Source of the DNA: Pseudomonadota bacterium
GTDB lineage: Bacteria; Pseudomonadota; Gammaproteobacteria; Xanthomonadales; Ahniellaceae
Assembly: GCA_022705045.1 (NCBI GenBank)
Contig: JAKJFE010000004.1
Span: 1 to 46,617 of the forward strand
Reading direction: 5' to 3'
DNA length: 46,617 bases
Part shown: piece by piece, positions 17,758 to 26,832 of the stretch
How the letters are laid out: each line of letters starts with the position of its first letter
How positions within the stretch are numbered: position 1 is the stretch's first letter
Notes under the pieces: generated by a model
Told to the model about the DNA's origin: nothing
Databases searched by the model: none
Seen by the model: only the letters and a program-made list of their open reading frames with translations
Made by a program: the position numbers and the translations under genes

Positions 17758-18451
17758 GCACGTGCCAGGCATTCAGTCCGCGGCCGCCGAGATGATGCAG
17801 CAGCAGGGTACGCATCATCCGCCGCAGCTCCTGCAATTCGGCCGCGCCCGGCTGTCGACCCGACTGCAATGCCAGCAGTGCGGCGCCCGAGATCGAATCG
17901 ACCGCGAGTGGCGGCGCTGCGATCACGCCGTGCTCGGCGATCACGCGATAACGACCATTCGCCTCGACATCGCGTCCGCTTGAGGTGTCGAAACCGAAGT
18001 CGATGCCATAGCCGAGTTCGCCGAGCACCCGCGCTTCGAAGCAGCGCAACGTGAAACCCAGCACATCGACCGCCTCTGGCATTTGCTGCAGCAACTGCGC
18101 ATAGGCATCGAAGACCTCGGGATGCGGGTCATGACGCACCAGCAACCGCGCCAGCAACTCGTTCAGATACAGGGCCGACTGCAAACGCAAGCCGTTCAGT
18201 GCGAGCGGCAGTCCGACAGACTCCACGGCCGTCAACTGACCCAACTCGCCGCGGTTCAGCCAGGCACATTCGATCGGCTGGAAGGCACGCAGGCAACCCC
18301 GCTGGAATCGGGGTTTCGCGGCCCGCAGGCCGCGCGCGACGACCGAGACGCGACCGTGATCGCGGGTGAACAATTCGAGGAGAGCGCTGGTTTCGCGATA
18401 TGCGCGCTCGTGCAGCACGTAGGCCGACTGCCGCTCGATGCGCTCGGCCAC
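17723..18451 (-). CDS. recO: DNA repair protein RecO
   Basis: A 242-residue recombination mediator that helps RecR load RecA on SSB-coated DNA. An N-terminal OB fold (YVLHERAYRETSALLELFT; GRVSVVARGLR) precedes the helical RecO domain. The four-cysteine zinc site of some RecO proteins is not seen, as in many gammaproteobacteria. It starts four bases from the era stop, in the standard rnc-era-recO order. Its 3' end overlaps the receiver-HPt gene coming from the other side, and no terminator lies between them. Confidence 0.93.
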   Translation of the reverse strand: MAERIERQSAYVLHERAYRETSALLELFTRDHGRVSVVARGLRAAKPRFQRGCLRAFQPIECAWLNRGELGQLTAVESVGLPLALNGLRLQSALYLNELLARLLVRHDPHPEVFDAYAQLLQQMPEAVDVLGFTLRCFEARVLGELGYGIDFGFDTSSGRDVEANGRYRVIAEHGVIAAPPLAVDSISGAALLALQSGRQPGAAELQELRRMMRTLLLHHLGGRGLNAWHVLKSPVTPADPA

Positions 18452-18454
18452 GAC

Positions 18455-19348
18455 TCAGGCCTGATCGATGCCCATGCGCTTCAATGCGCGTTCGTCGTCT
18501 GACCAGTTTTCGCGCACACGCACCCAGGTTTCCAGGTGCACGCGCGCATCGAGCAGTTTCTCCAGGACCTTGCGCGCACGGGTGCCGATGGCTTTCAGCT
18601 GTGCACCGCCGGCGCCGATGACGATGGCCTTCTGCGCATCGCGCTCGACCCAGATCACCGCACCGATCTTGACCAGATCGCCCTCCTGCTCCCAGCGTTC
18701 GATCTCGACGCTGGTGGCATACGGCAATTCGTCATGCAACTGCAGGATCAGCTGTTCGCGCACGCGCTCCGCAGCAAGGAAGCGTTCGCTGCGATCGGTG
18801 ATGTCGTCGGCGTCGAACTGCGCATCGCCTTCCGGAGCAAGCCCGGTCAGGACCTTGATCAGTTGTTCCGTCCCCGAATTCTTCAGCGCCGAGATCGGCA
18901 CGATGGCCGCTGGCTCGTAGGCTTGCTGGAGATCGGCGATCATCGGCAGCAGCTTCGATTTATCGGCGATCTTGTCGGACTTGTTCAGCGCGATCACGAC
19001 CGGCACTTTGCGTCCCTTGAGCCGCTCGGCGACGAGTTCGTCTTCCTCCGTGCGGCGCGTCGCGTCCAGCAGCCACAGCACGATGTCGGCTTCTTCCAGC
19101 GCCGAGAACGCTGTGCGATTCAGCAGTTTGTTCAGCGCCCGCGCCTGGGCGCGATGAATGCCCGGCGTATCCAGAAAGGCGAACTGTGCCTGCTCGCGCG
19201 TGAGCACGCCGAGCACGCGATGCCGCGTCGTCTGTGGCTTGGGGGCGACGATGCTGAGCGAGAATCCGACCAGCGCATTCAGCAAGGTCGACTTGCCGAC
19301 ATTGGGCCGACCCACGACGGCGACGGTGGCGAAACGATGTTCGGTCAT
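18455..19348 (-). CDS. era: GTPase Era
   Basis: A 297-residue ribosome-assembly GTPase that binds the 3' end of 16S rRNA. G1 GRPNVGKS at 13-20, G3 DTPGI, G4 NKSD, and a C-terminal KH domain (IVIGAGGAQLKAIGTRAR). The ATG at 19348 overlaps the rnc stop by four bases (ATGA); the longer upstream frame belongs to the rnc shadow. Confidence 0.96.
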   Translation of the reverse strand: MTEHRFATVAVVGRPNVGKSTLLNALVGFSLSIVAPKPQTTRHRVLGVLTREQAQFAFLDTPGIHRAQARALNKLLNRTAFSALEEADIVLWLLDATRRTEEDELVAERLKGRKVPVVIALNKSDKIADKSKLLPMIADLQQAYEPAAIVPISALKNSGTEQLIKVLTGLAPEGDAQFDADDITDRSERFLAAERVREQLILQLHDELPYATSVEIERWEQEGDLVKIGAVIWVERDAQKAIVIGAGGAQLKAIGTRARKVLEKLLDARVHLETWVRVRENWSDDERALKRMGIDQA

Positions 19349-19995
19349 GCGGTGGTCGCCTTGCGCGCCTCGTCCTGCAATTGGGTGATCATGGCTTCGG
19401 CGGCACGCGCTTCGGCCAGTTTGCGGCTGCCGCCGCGTGCTTCGGTCTGACGTTCGCGCCCGGGGACACGGCAGTGCACCAGGAATTCGCGTGCATGCTC
19501 GGGACCGGTCGCGTCGATCAGCACGTACTCGGGCAGTCCCAGTGCACGCGCCTGCAACCATTCCTGAAGTCGCGTCTTCGCGTCCTTGCCGAAATCGCCG
19601 GTATGCAATCCGTCCAAGGCCGGCTCGAACCACGTGCGCACCTCACGCCGACAGGCTTCCCAGCCATCCTCGAAGAATCGCGCAGCGGCCAAGGCTTCAA
19701 GCGCATCGGCCAGGATGGAGTCGCGGCGGTGGCCTCCTGCCTTGAGCTCGCCAGGCCCGAGCTGCAGGCGTTCGCCCAGCTTCAGAGTCCTCGCGACATC
19801 CGCCAGTCCGCGTTCGCAGACGAGGTGAGCGCGCATGCGCGTCAAGCCCCCCTCGTCAAGCTTCGGAAAACGCTCGTACAGCAGTTCCGCGACGACCAGG
19901 CCGACCACGGCATCACCGAGGAACTCCAGGCGCTCGTTGTTCGCACCGCGCGCACTGCGGTGCGTCAGCGCCTGTTCGCTGAGTGTCAAACTCAC
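19345..19995 (-). CDS. rnc: Ribonuclease III
   Basis: 216 residues. The RNase III signature ERLEFLGDAVVG (from residue 21) carries the metal-binding carboxylates, and a C-terminal double-stranded-RNA-binding domain follows (TRLQEWLQARALGLPEY to ARAAEAMI). It processes rRNA precursors and structured mRNAs. It lies between DUF4845 (3-base gap) and era (4-base overlap), a common arrangement. Confidence 0.96.
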   Translation of the reverse strand: MSLTLSEQALTHRSARGANNERLEFLGDAVVGLVVAELLYERFPKLDEGGLTRMRAHLVCERGLADVARTLKLGERLQLGPGELKAGGHRRDSILADALEALAAARFFEDGWEACRREVRTWFEPALDGLHTGDFGKDAKTRLQEWLQARALGLPEYVLIDATGPEHAREFLVHCRVPGRERQTEARGGSRKLAEARAAEAMITQLQDEARKATTA

Positions 19996-19998
19996 GAG

Positions 19999-20394
19999 TC
20001 AGTCGGTGCCAAGATTTGTACCGAGTTGCACAGTCCTCTCGAATTTCGCAACGTAGTCGAGATTGTAGAGCAGCGGCTCTCGTCGCTCGTACTTAACGGA
20101 CAACGTATATCCATTTCCCGCGCGCTTGATCTGAAAACTGCGCTTGTTGACGAACTTCTCGTCCACATAATTGATGTACATGCGCTTTTCTAACGAAGTC
20201 AGGATTTCTGCAGGAGACCATCGTGCCGATGCAGGTTCGCGCTTGATCGCCTCCATGGCGCTAACGACATTGTAATACTCATAATATGCCGGATAGAGCT
20301 TCATGAAGAGAAAAGCGAAGAAGCCAACCACAGCCAGCACGATAATGAAACCGAGCAAGGTGATGCCCGACTGACGCGAACGCAAGATCGTCAT
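19999..20394 (-). CDS. DUF4845 family membrane protein
   Basis: 131 residues from ATG 20394. One N-terminal transmembrane helix (SGITLLGFIIVLAVVGF) resembles a type IV pilin-like leader helix but lacks the pilin peptidase cleavage site with Glu at +5, so pilin processing is doubtful. The rest is a small periplasmic domain typical of DUF4845, of unknown function. A strong ribosome binding site (GGAGGAG) precedes ATG 20394; a GTG at 20409 lies within that site and is rejected. Base composition is clearly lower in GC (about half on sample rows) than lepB and rnc on either side. Confidence 0.85.
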   Translation of the reverse strand: MTILRSRQSGITLLGFIIVLAVVGFFAFLFMKLYPAYYEYYNVVSAMEAIKREPASARWSPAEILTSLEKRMYINYVDEKFVNKRSFQIKRAGNGYTLSVKYERREPLLYNLDYVAKFERTVQLGTNLGTD

Positions 20395-20395
20395 T

Positions 20396-21223
20396 TCACT
20401 CTCCTCCACGAATGACAGTACCGATCCGGCCGAAGTCGATGCCGCCGTTCTGGGAGTCCCAGTTCATCCAGATGAAGAAGGCGCGCCCGACCAGATTTGC
20501 TTCCGGAAGCATACCCCAATAGCGACTGTCTTCGCTATTGTCGCGGTTGTCGCCGAGCACGAGATAGGCGCCCTCGGGCACGGTCCAGGTGTCGCCCATC
20601 GGCGGTGGAGCCATGCTGAACGGATTCTGCAGGATATCGTGCTCGCGTCCGGGCAATTTCTCGATCGAGCGCAGCGCACCGGTCATGCCCTCGCCTTGGC
20701 CAACACCTTCGTAGCGACCCGCCGCGACCTGCTCCACCGCTTCGCCATTGATGTAGACGATCTTGTCGACATAACGGATGGTGTCGCCCGGGACGCCGAT
20801 GACGCGTTTGATGTAGTCGGTGCCGGCCGCCGGGTCGCCCGGGAACTTGCCGGGGTACTTGAACACGACGACGTCGCCACGTTTCGGCTTGCCGATGGCG
20901 ATGACTTCCTTGTTCAGCACCGGGATGCGGATGCCGTAGGAGAACTTGTTAACCAGAATGAAATCGCCGATCAGCAGGGTCGGCATCATCGAACTCGAAG
21001 GAATTCGGAACGGCTCCGCGATGAACGAGCGGATGATCAGGACGACGAAGATTACCGGGAAGAATGAACGCGAGTACTCGACCAGCAACGGCTCCCGCGC
21101 GGCCTCTCCCTGCTGCGCAGCCCGTGGTTTCGCGAACAGCCAGTGATCGATGGCCCAGATGACGCCGGTCAGGGCGGTCAGCACCACGAGGATCAGGGCG
21201 AAATCGAGCTTGATGTTTCCCAT
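20396..21223 (-). CDS. lepB: Signal peptidase I
   Basis: 275 residues. Two N-terminal membrane segments precede the periplasmic catalytic domain. The Ser-Lys dyad is visible: Ser78 in PSSSMMPTL and Lys139 in DYIKRVIGVPGD; the box near the C terminus (VLGDNRDNSEDSR) is intact. It cleaves Sec and Tat signal peptides. It follows lepA by 18 bases and ends one base before DUF4845. This is the usual lepA-lepB-DUF4845-rnc-era block. Confidence 0.96.
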   Translation of the reverse strand: MGNIKLDFALILVVLTALTGVIWAIDHWLFAKPRAAQQGEAAREPLLVEYSRSFFPVIFVVLIIRSFIAEPFRIPSSSMMPTLLIGDFILVNKFSYGIRIPVLNKEVIAIGKPKRGDVVVFKYPGKFPGDPAAGTDYIKRVIGVPGDTIRYVDKIVYINGEAVEQVAAGRYEGVGQGEGMTGALRSIEKLPGREHDILQNPFSMAPPPMGDTWTVPEGAYLVLGDNRDNSEDSRYWGMLPEANLVGRAFFIWMNWDSQNGGIDFGRIGTVIRGGE

Positions 21224-21241
21224 GCGGGCGTCCGTGTTGGG

Positions 21242-23035
21242 TTACTTGGAATCGGTCTGCAGCACCGCGAGGAAGGCTTCCTGCGGAATCTCGACACGAC
21301 CGACCTGCTTCATGCGCTTCTTGCCTTCCTTCTGCTTTTCCAGAAGTTTCTTCTTGCGCGTGGCGTCGCCGCCGTAACACTTGGCGAGCACGTTCTTGCG
21401 CATCGCCTTGACCGTCGAACGCGCGATGATCTGCGCGCCGATCGCGGCCTGGATGGCGACGTCGAACATCTGCCGCGGAATCAGGTCCTTCATGCGTTCG
21501 CAAAGGTCGCGACCGCGACGATCGGCCTGCGAGCGATGCACGATCGACGACAGCGCATCGACCTTGTCGCCATTGATCAGCACGTCGAGGCGCACGAAGC
21601 TGCCGGGATCGAAACGCAAGAAGTGGTAGTCGAGCGAGGCATAACCGCGGCTCGCCGACTTCAACCGGTCGAAGAAGTCGAGCACGACTTCGGCCAGCGG
21701 CATTTCATAGATGATCTGCACCTGCGAGCCGAGGTAATTGATCGAAACCTGGCTGCCGCGCTTTTCTTCGCAGAGCGAGATGACGTTGCCGACGTAATCC
21801 GGCGGCGTCAGGATCGTGGCCTGGATGATGGGTTCGCGGATCTCGTCGATCTTGTTGGCCGGTGGCAGGTTGGCCGGATTGTCGAGCGGCGCGACCTTGC
21901 CGTCGGTATCGAGGATTTCGTAGACCACGGTCGGCGCGGTCGTGATCAGGTCGAGATCGTATTCGCGCTCCAGACGCTCCTGCACGATCTCCATGTGCAG
22001 CATGCCGAGGAAGCCACAGCGGAAACCGAAGCCCAGCGCTTCCGAACTTTCCGGTTCGAAATGCAGCGAGGAATCGTTCAGCGTGAGCTTTTCCAGCGCT
22101 TCGCGCAGGTCCGGATAATCGTCGGCATTGGTCGGGAACAGGCCCGCGAACACACGCGGCTGCATCTTGCGGAAACCGGGCAGCGGGCTCGGCGCCGGGT
22201 CTTTCGCGAGCGTCAGCGTGTCGCCGACCGGCGCGCCATGCACTTCCTTGATCGAAGCGCACAGGAAACCGACTTCGCCGGGACCGAGACGGTCGGTGAC
22301 CTTGCGCTTGGGCGTGAAGATGCCGACCTGGTCGACTTCATGGGTGCGTCCGGTCGACATGACCAGGATCTTGTCCTTGGGCCGGATCTCGCCCTGCATC
22401 ACCCGCACCAGCGAGACGACGCCGAGGTAGTTGTCGAACCAGGAATCGATGATCAGCGCTTGCAGCTGTTCGCAGTCGCGCGGTTTCGGCGCCGGAATCT
22501 TCTCGACGATGGCTTCGAGCACATCGCGGACGTTCAAACCGGTCTTGGCGCTGACCTGCAATGCGTCGGTGGCGTCAAGGCCGATAACCGCCTCGATCTC
22601 TTTCTTGACCTTCTCGGGGTCGGCCGTCGGCAGGTCGATCTTGTTCAGTACCGGCAACACTTCCAGACCCATCTCGACTGCGGTGTAGCAGTTCGCCACC
22701 GACTGGGCCTCGACGCCCTGGGCAGCGTCGACCACGAGCAGCGCGCCCTCGCAGGCCGCGAGCGAGCGCGACACTTCGTAGGAGAAGTCGACGTGACCTG
22801 GCGTGTCGATGAAATTCAGCAGGTAGGTCTGGCCGTCCTTCGCCTTGAAGGGCAAGGACACCGACTGCGCCTTGATGGTGATGCCCCGCTCGCGCTCGAT
22901 CGGGTTCGAGTCGAGCACCTGGGCTTCCATCTCGCGCTCTTCCAGGCCGCCGCAGATCTGGATGATGCGGTCGGCCAAGGTCGACTTGCCGTGGTCGACG
23001 TGGGCGATGATCGAAAAGTTGCGAATATGCTTCAT
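21242..23035 (-). CDS. lepA: Elongation factor 4 (LepA)
   Basis: A 597-residue translational GTPase that acts on stalled or mis-translocated ribosomes and in 30S assembly. G1 AHVDHGKST is near the N terminus, G3 DTPGHVDF, G4 NKIDLP; the EF4-specific C-terminal domain ends in a Lys-rich region ([19 protein letters not shown]). ATG 23035 starts at the conserved MKHIRNFSI; the frame stays open 13 codons further up but that part is the leader. There is no recognisable ribosome binding site, and a strong hairpin lies 11 bases upstream. Confidence 0.96.
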   Translation of the reverse strand: MKHIRNFSIIAHVDHGKSTLADRIIQICGGLEEREMEAQVLDSNPIERERGITIKAQSVSLPFKAKDGQTYLLNFIDTPGHVDFSYEVSRSLAACEGALLVVDAAQGVEAQSVANCYTAVEMGLEVLPVLNKIDLPTADPEKVKKEIEAVIGLDATDALQVSAKTGLNVRDVLEAIVEKIPAPKPRDCEQLQALIIDSWFDNYLGVVSLVRVMQGEIRPKDKILVMSTGRTHEVDQVGIFTPKRKVTDRLGPGEVGFLCASIKEVHGAPVGDTLTLAKDPAPSPLPGFRKMQPRVFAGLFPTNADDYPDLREALEKLTLNDSSLHFEPESSEALGFGFRCGFLGMLHMEIVQERLEREYDLDLITTAPTVVYEILDTDGKVAPLDNPANLPPANKIDEIREPIIQATILTPPDYVGNVISLCEEKRGSQVSINYLGSQVQIIYEMPLAEVVLDFFDRLKSASRGYASLDYHFLRFDPGSFVRLDVLINGDKVDALSSIVHRSQADRRGRDLCERMKDLIPRQMFDVAIQAAIGAQIIARSTVKAMRKNVLAKCYGGDATRKKKLLEKQKEGKKRMKQVGRVEIPQEAFLAVLQTDSK

Positions 23036-23045
23036 GCAATACCAA

Positions 23046-23068
23046 GGCCCCGGCGTGAAGCCGGGGCC
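23046..23068 (-). promoter_or_regulatory. Hairpin in the lepA leader
   Basis: GGCCCCGGC and GCCGGGGCC form a perfect 9-bp stem with a five-base loop, ending 11 bases before the lepA ATG. The bases after it on the minus strand (TTGGTATTGC) are not a U run, so it is not a typical terminator. It may shape access to the start codon. Function inferred. Confidence 0.4.
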
Positions 23069-23089
23069 ACTCATTCATGGGGATGGCGG

Positions 23090-23098
23090 ATTATCGCA
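23090..23098 (-). promoter_or_regulatory. Possible extended -10 promoter element for lepA
   Basis: On the minus strand TGCGATAAT matches an extended -10 (TGN then GATAAT), placed to start transcription about 48 bases before lepA. No good -35 is seen. It lies just after a hairpin (23100-23124; GGTCC and GGACC arms with an inner GCCC/GGGC stem) that directly follows the mucD stop. lepA may thus have its own promoter within the stress-response cluster. Confidence 0.3.
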
Positions 23099-23124
23099 CG
23101 GTCCGGCCCGCCGCGGGCGGGACC

Positions 23125-24534
23125 TCAATCCCCGGCCGGCAAGGCGATGAACGAGTTGTTGCCGCCACGGCGGATCAGCAGCATCGCCGCTTCGCCCTTG
23201 GGCACCGCCGAAGCCGCGGCCTTGAACTCGGCGACGGTGCTGACGCGCTTGCGGCCGACCATGATGACCACGTCGCCCGGGCGCAGGCCGACACGGCGGG
23301 CACTGCTGCCCGTCACGTTCTCGACCAGCACGCCGTCGTCGATGCCGGACTGCTCGCGCTCATCCGCGGTCAGTTCGCGGACCGCCAAACCGAGCGCATC
23401 GCCCTTGGCCGGTTCCGCGCCCGGATTGGCCGCGCTGACGCCGCCGGCCGTCAGGTCCGCCGGCAATTCGCCGACGACCAGGGGCACCGTCATCGGCTTG
23501 CCGTCGCGGACGATGCCGAGCGTGACCTGGGTGCCGGGTGCCGTCGCGCCGATGATCGGCGGCAGGTCGCCAGAGCGTTCGATCTTCTGGCCATCGACGC
23601 TGACGATGACATCACTCTCCTTCAGGCCGGCCTTGGCGGCAGGCGTGTTCGGGCTGACTTCGCGGACCAGCGCGCCGGTCACGCGCGACAGGCCGAGCGT
23701 CTTCTGCAGATCCGCGGTCACTTCCTGCAGGCCGACGCCGAGGTAACCGCGCGCAACCTTGCCCTTGGTGCGCAGCTGCGCGACGACCTTGTTGGCGTAG
23801 TCGATCGGAATCGCGAAGCTGAGGCCGATCGAGCCACCGGTGTTCGAGAAGATCTGCGAGTTGATGCCGACGACCTGGCCATCGAGGTTGAACAGCGGAC
23901 CGCCCGAGTTGCCGCGGTTGATGGCGGCATCGTTCTGGATGAAGGGCACGTAGCGCTGGTCGTCGCCGAGATTGCGGCCGACCGCGCTGACGATGCCGGC
24001 GGTGACCGAGAAGTCGAGGTTGTAAGGCGAGCCGATCGCGACGACCCACTGACCCGGCTTGAGCTTCGACGAATCGCCGAGCGTGGCTGCGGTCAAGCCG
24101 CTGGCCTCGATCTTGAGCAGGGCGACATCGCTCTGCTGGTCGCTGCCGATGACCTTGGCCTTGAACTCGCGACGGTCCTTCAGGCGCACCGTCACCTCGT
24201 CGGCACCATCGACGACGTGATGGTTGGTCATCAGGTAGCCGTCGGCGGAGATGATGAAGCCCGAGCCGCCGGACACGCGTTCGCCACCGCCACGTCGCGG
24301 ATCCTGGAACTGACGCGGGTCGCCGAAGAAGCGGCGGAACACGTCGGGCACCTCTTCCTCGCTGAGCTGCGAGGGATCGTTATCGTCAGCGGCATTCTTG
24401 CGCGCGGTGATGTTGACCACCGCCGGCGCATTGCGCTCGACCAGCTGAGTGAAATCCGGCAAGCCCTGCGCGCGCAAGGGCGCAGCGGCAACAGCAGTCA
24501 CCAACACGACTATCTGAAGACAACGCTTCAACAT
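23125..24534 (-). CDS. mucD: Do-family periplasmic serine protease (DegP/MucD type)
   Basis: 469 residues. A signal peptide (to about residue 22, RA-Q) sends it to the periplasm. The trypsin-like domain has the triad His106 (TNHHVV), Asp136 (SDVALL) and Ser210 (GNSGGPL). Two PDZ domains follow (from about 255 and about 370). It degrades or refolds damaged envelope proteins. It is the last gene of the rpoE-rseA-rseB-mucD cluster and has a good ribosome binding site (AGGAGAT). The symbol mucD reflects this context; degP or degQ would also be acceptable. Confidence 0.92.
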   Translation of the reverse strand: MLKRCLQIVVLVTAVAAAPLRAQGLPDFTQLVERNAPAVVNITARKNAADDNDPSQLSEEEVPDVFRRFFGDPRQFQDPRRGGGERVSGGSGFIISADGYLMTNHHVVDGADEVTVRLKDRREFKAKVIGSDQQSDVALLKIEASGLTAATLGDSSKLKPGQWVVAIGSPYNLDFSVTAGIVSAVGRNLGDDQRYVPFIQNDAAINRGNSGGPLFNLDGQVVGINSQIFSNTGGSIGLSFAIPIDYANKVVAQLRTKGKVARGYLGVGLQEVTADLQKTLGLSRVTGALVREVSPNTPAAKAGLKESDVIVSVDGQKIERSGDLPPIIGATAPGTQVTLGIVRDGKPMTVPLVVGELPADLTAGGVSAANPGAEPAKGDALGLAVRELTADEREQSGIDDGVLVENVTGSSARRVGLRPGDVVIMVGRKRVSTVAEFKAAASAVPKGEAAMLLIRRGGNNSFIALPAGD

Positions 24535-24588
24535 GGATGGATCTCCTGATGATTGGGGATGGAACGAGGGCGCAGATAGCGCCTGGCT

Positions 24589-25458
24589 TCAATCGTTCAA
24601 GGCCTGAGCGGCGCGATTGGCGAGGTCGACCGCCGTGGCCAGCGGCACTTCGCCGACCACCACCGCCCTCTGGTGCCCAAGCTGGCGCGAGGCCAGCTGT
24701 GTGGCGCCACGACGCAGCGTGGTCAGGCGGTCAAGTTCGTCCGTCCGCGGCTCGAGATACAGCGTGATCATGGCCAAACCATCGCTGAGGACCAGACTGC
24801 GCCGCGTGCCTTCGATACGCTCCGCGATCAATCGGAAGCCACTGGGCAATCCGATCGGCAAGGACGTATCCACCACCGGCGAGGGCGCCGGCGCACCCTG
24901 CGACTTCTGTTCGCGCGCGTCGACCACCAGCGAAGTGAACATCACCTGCTGCAGTGTTTCTCGCCGCGGCCCGACCAGCGCAACGCCGAGCAGCAAGCCA
25001 TTGTCCGGATTGATCCACAAGCGCTGCGAATGGCGCACGTCGTCGCGGGCGATGGCATCGATGACGCGTGCATCGAACCCGGCGATGCGCTCCTGCGACG
25101 ACTGCTGGATGCGGTAGTTCTCGCCGACACGGGCAGCGTCGAACGCGTGTGCCGTGAACGCCAGTGAGGGCAGGCGCTGGGCGCGGCCCGGCGCCTCGAT
25201 CCGGGTTTCGCGGGCGTCGCGGAACAAGGCACGCGGCATCCCGCTCAGGCTGGCGATCTGCTGATATCCCGCCTGGCCCGGACGATGCACGACGCGCACC
25301 GCGTCGAACCGTCCGTCATGCATGAAGACCACGACGCCCTCGAACGAACGCGCCGATTGCGCCTGCTGCGCAGCCGTCAGCAGGGCCAGCGCATCCTGCG
25401 CGGAAACGGCGCCGGCGCAGGACAGCAGGATCGCGGCAAGACGAATGCCGAGGTTCAT
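24589..25458 (-). CDS. rseB: Sigma-E regulatory protein RseB/MucB
   Basis: 289 residues. A signal peptide (about residues 1-20, ending VSAQD) is followed by a MucB/RseB N-terminal domain (SFEGVVVFMHDGR; YRIQQSSQERIAGFDARVID) and a smaller C-terminal domain. RseB binds the periplasmic part of RseA and shields it from DegS-type cleavage until lipid or outer-membrane-protein stress signals arrive. ATG 25458 follows the rseA stop by one base; the longer frame upstream is antisense to rseA. mucC does not lie between this gene and mucD. Confidence 0.88.
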   Translation of the reverse strand: MNLGIRLAAILLSCAGAVSAQDALALLTAAQQAQSARSFEGVVVFMHDGRFDAVRVVHRPGQAGYQQIASLSGMPRALFRDARETRIEAPGRAQRLPSLAFTAHAFDAARVGENYRIQQSSQERIAGFDARVIDAIARDDVRHSQRLWINPDNGLLLGVALVGPRRETLQQVMFTSLVVDAREQKSQGAPAPSPVVDTSLPIGLPSGFRLIAERIEGTRRSLVLSDGLAMITLYLEPRTDELDRLTTLRRGATQLASRQLGHQRAVVVGEVPLATAVDLANRAAQALND

Positions 25459-25459
25459 A

Positions 25460-26083
25460 TCAACGCGAGGCTTCCCCGGCGGCGGGCGACGCCACGGCAT
25501 CGCCGCGCGTGTCCGGCGTCGCCACCACCGGCACGTAGGAAACGATGCCGAGTGCGCCCGCAGTGCCGTTCGCGAGGCCATGTTCAACGAAGTAACTGTC
25601 GAACTCGCTGCTCAATTGAGGCTGCGCGAGCACGACACTCTGCCGATCCGAGACCGGCGACAGGCGCCAGTTCGGGGTCAGGTCGCTGGTCGTCACCGGC
25701 GCGACATTGGCCAGTGTCGCCACCCCGGGCTGCGCCGGCTCCGGCATCACGGCGGGTTGCCCAAGCATCAACGCGAACACGGCCACACCCGCGGCGATGG
25801 CACCGCCGGCCAAGCCACGCCAGACGCGTCCGCCACCCTGCACGGCGACGGGTGCGACGACGACGTCGTCGGCATCGAGTGCGGCACGGACGTTGGCGCA
25901 GAAATCGACCGGCGCCAAGGTGCCCTGCTGACGCAGGATGTCGCGGGCACAGTGCCAGCGCTCCCAAGTCGCAGCCAGATCGGCATCATTGCCGAGGCGC
26001 TTGCTCAGGAAACGCGCGCTGTCCGGGGACAGTTCGCCGTCCATCAGGGACGAGAGTTGTTCGCGTACGGTGTCATCGCTCAT
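25460..26083 (-). CDS. rseA: Anti-sigma-E factor RseA/MucA
   Basis: 207 residues. The N-terminal cytoplasmic domain begins DDTVREQLSSLMDGELS and has the helical WERWHCARDILR segment that holds sigma-E. One transmembrane helix spans about 90-107, and a periplasmic tail follows that RseB and the regulated proteases would act on. The four-base ATGA overlap with rpoE couples production of sigma and anti-sigma. Confidence 0.9.
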   Translation of the reverse strand: MSDDTVREQLSSLMDGELSPDSARFLSKRLGNDADLAATWERWHCARDILRQQGTLAPVDFCANVRAALDADDVVVAPVAVQGGGRVWRGLAGGAIAAGVAVFALMLGQPAVMPEPAQPGVATLANVAPVTTSDLTPNWRLSPVSDRQSVVLAQPQLSSEFDSYFVEHGLANGTAGALGIVSYVPVVATPDTRGDAVASPAAGEASR

Positions 26084-26682
26084 GACGCTTCCAATCCGGT
26101 ATCGCGGCCATCAAGCAGCGGCCGCAGGTTCTGGTCGATGGCATCGCGTGCACGGAAGATGCGCGAGCGCACGGTGCCGATCGGACAATTCATGACTTGC
26201 GCGATCTCCTCGTAACTCAGGCCATCGACCTCGCGCAGGGTGATGGCTTGACGCAATTCTTCCGGCAGCTTGTCGACCGCAGAGGTGACCGCGCGTTCGA
26301 TTTCCTGACGCATCATCTCGCGCTCGGGCGTGGCCGGGTCGCGCAGACGCATGGCGCTTTCGAACTGCGCGGCGTCGTCGATCTGGATGTCGTCGCCGGG
26401 CGGACGCCGCCCCATAGAGACCAGATGATTCTTCGCGGTGTTGGTCGCGATCGTGTACAGCCAAGTGTAGAAGGCGCTCTCGCCACGAAAATTGGCCAGC
26501 GCACGGTAGGCGCGCAGGAAGGTGTCCTGGGCCACGTCCTGCGCTTCCGCATGGTTGTGCACGTAGCGCGAGATGATCGCGAACACCTTGTGCTGGTATT
26601 TGCGTACCAACAGGTCGAACGCATTCTTCTGGCCGGCCTGGACGCGTCGCACCAGTTCGAGATCGGCGTCGGCCTCGCTCAT
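26080..26682 (-). CDS. rpoE: Extracytoplasmic-stress sigma factor RpoE (AlgU type)
   Basis: 200 residues. Region 2 (RKYQHKVFAIISRYVHNHAEAQDVAQDTFLRAYRAL; FYTWLYTIATNTAKNHL) and region 4 (LPEELRQAITLREVDGLSYEEIAQVMNCPIGTVRSRIFRA) are typical of AlgU/RpoE. ATG 26682 (MSEADADLELV) matches family starts and has GGAAG just upstream; a longer frame reaching 26865 is not credible because it would begin upstream of the apparent sigma-E promoter. It heads the rseA-rseB-mucD cluster. Confidence 0.95.
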   Translation of the reverse strand: MSEADADLELVRRVQAGQKNAFDLLVRKYQHKVFAIISRYVHNHAEAQDVAQDTFLRAYRALANFRGESAFYTWLYTIATNTAKNHLVSMGRRPPGDDIQIDDAAQFESAMRLRDPATPEREMMRQEIERAVTSAVDKLPEELRQAITLREVDGLSYEEIAQVMNCPIGTVRSRIFRARDAIDQNLRPLLDGRDTGLEAS

Positions 26683-26805
26683 GCGCGGACTTCCATGGCC
26701 GGCCTGCGGCGGGATCACCGCAACCAGCGGCAGGACGGCCGCGGGTGTGGGAAGCAGGGACAAACTGGCGGGCATCGCTCGATTCCGTTCCGGGGATTCG
26801 GAGCC

Positions 26806-26832
26806 ATAGACCAAGCGTCCGCGAAAAAGTTC
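26806..26832 (-). promoter_or_regulatory. Sigma-E-type promoter upstream of rpoE
   Basis: On the minus strand GAACTT (26832-26827), a 16-base spacer, and TCTAT (26810-26806) match the sigma-E promoter form (GGAACTT, about 16 bases, TCnnA-like). Transcription would start near 26799 and give a leader of about 115 bases before rpoE. This predicts that RpoE drives its own operon. The -35 overlaps the stop codon of the upstream EAL gene. Confidence 0.6.

Noticed and set aside
21143..23746. Long open frame antisense to lepA and its neighbours (about 867 codons)
   Set aside because: A GC-rich mirror of conserved genes; no domain, no start signal, and it crosses several real gene borders.
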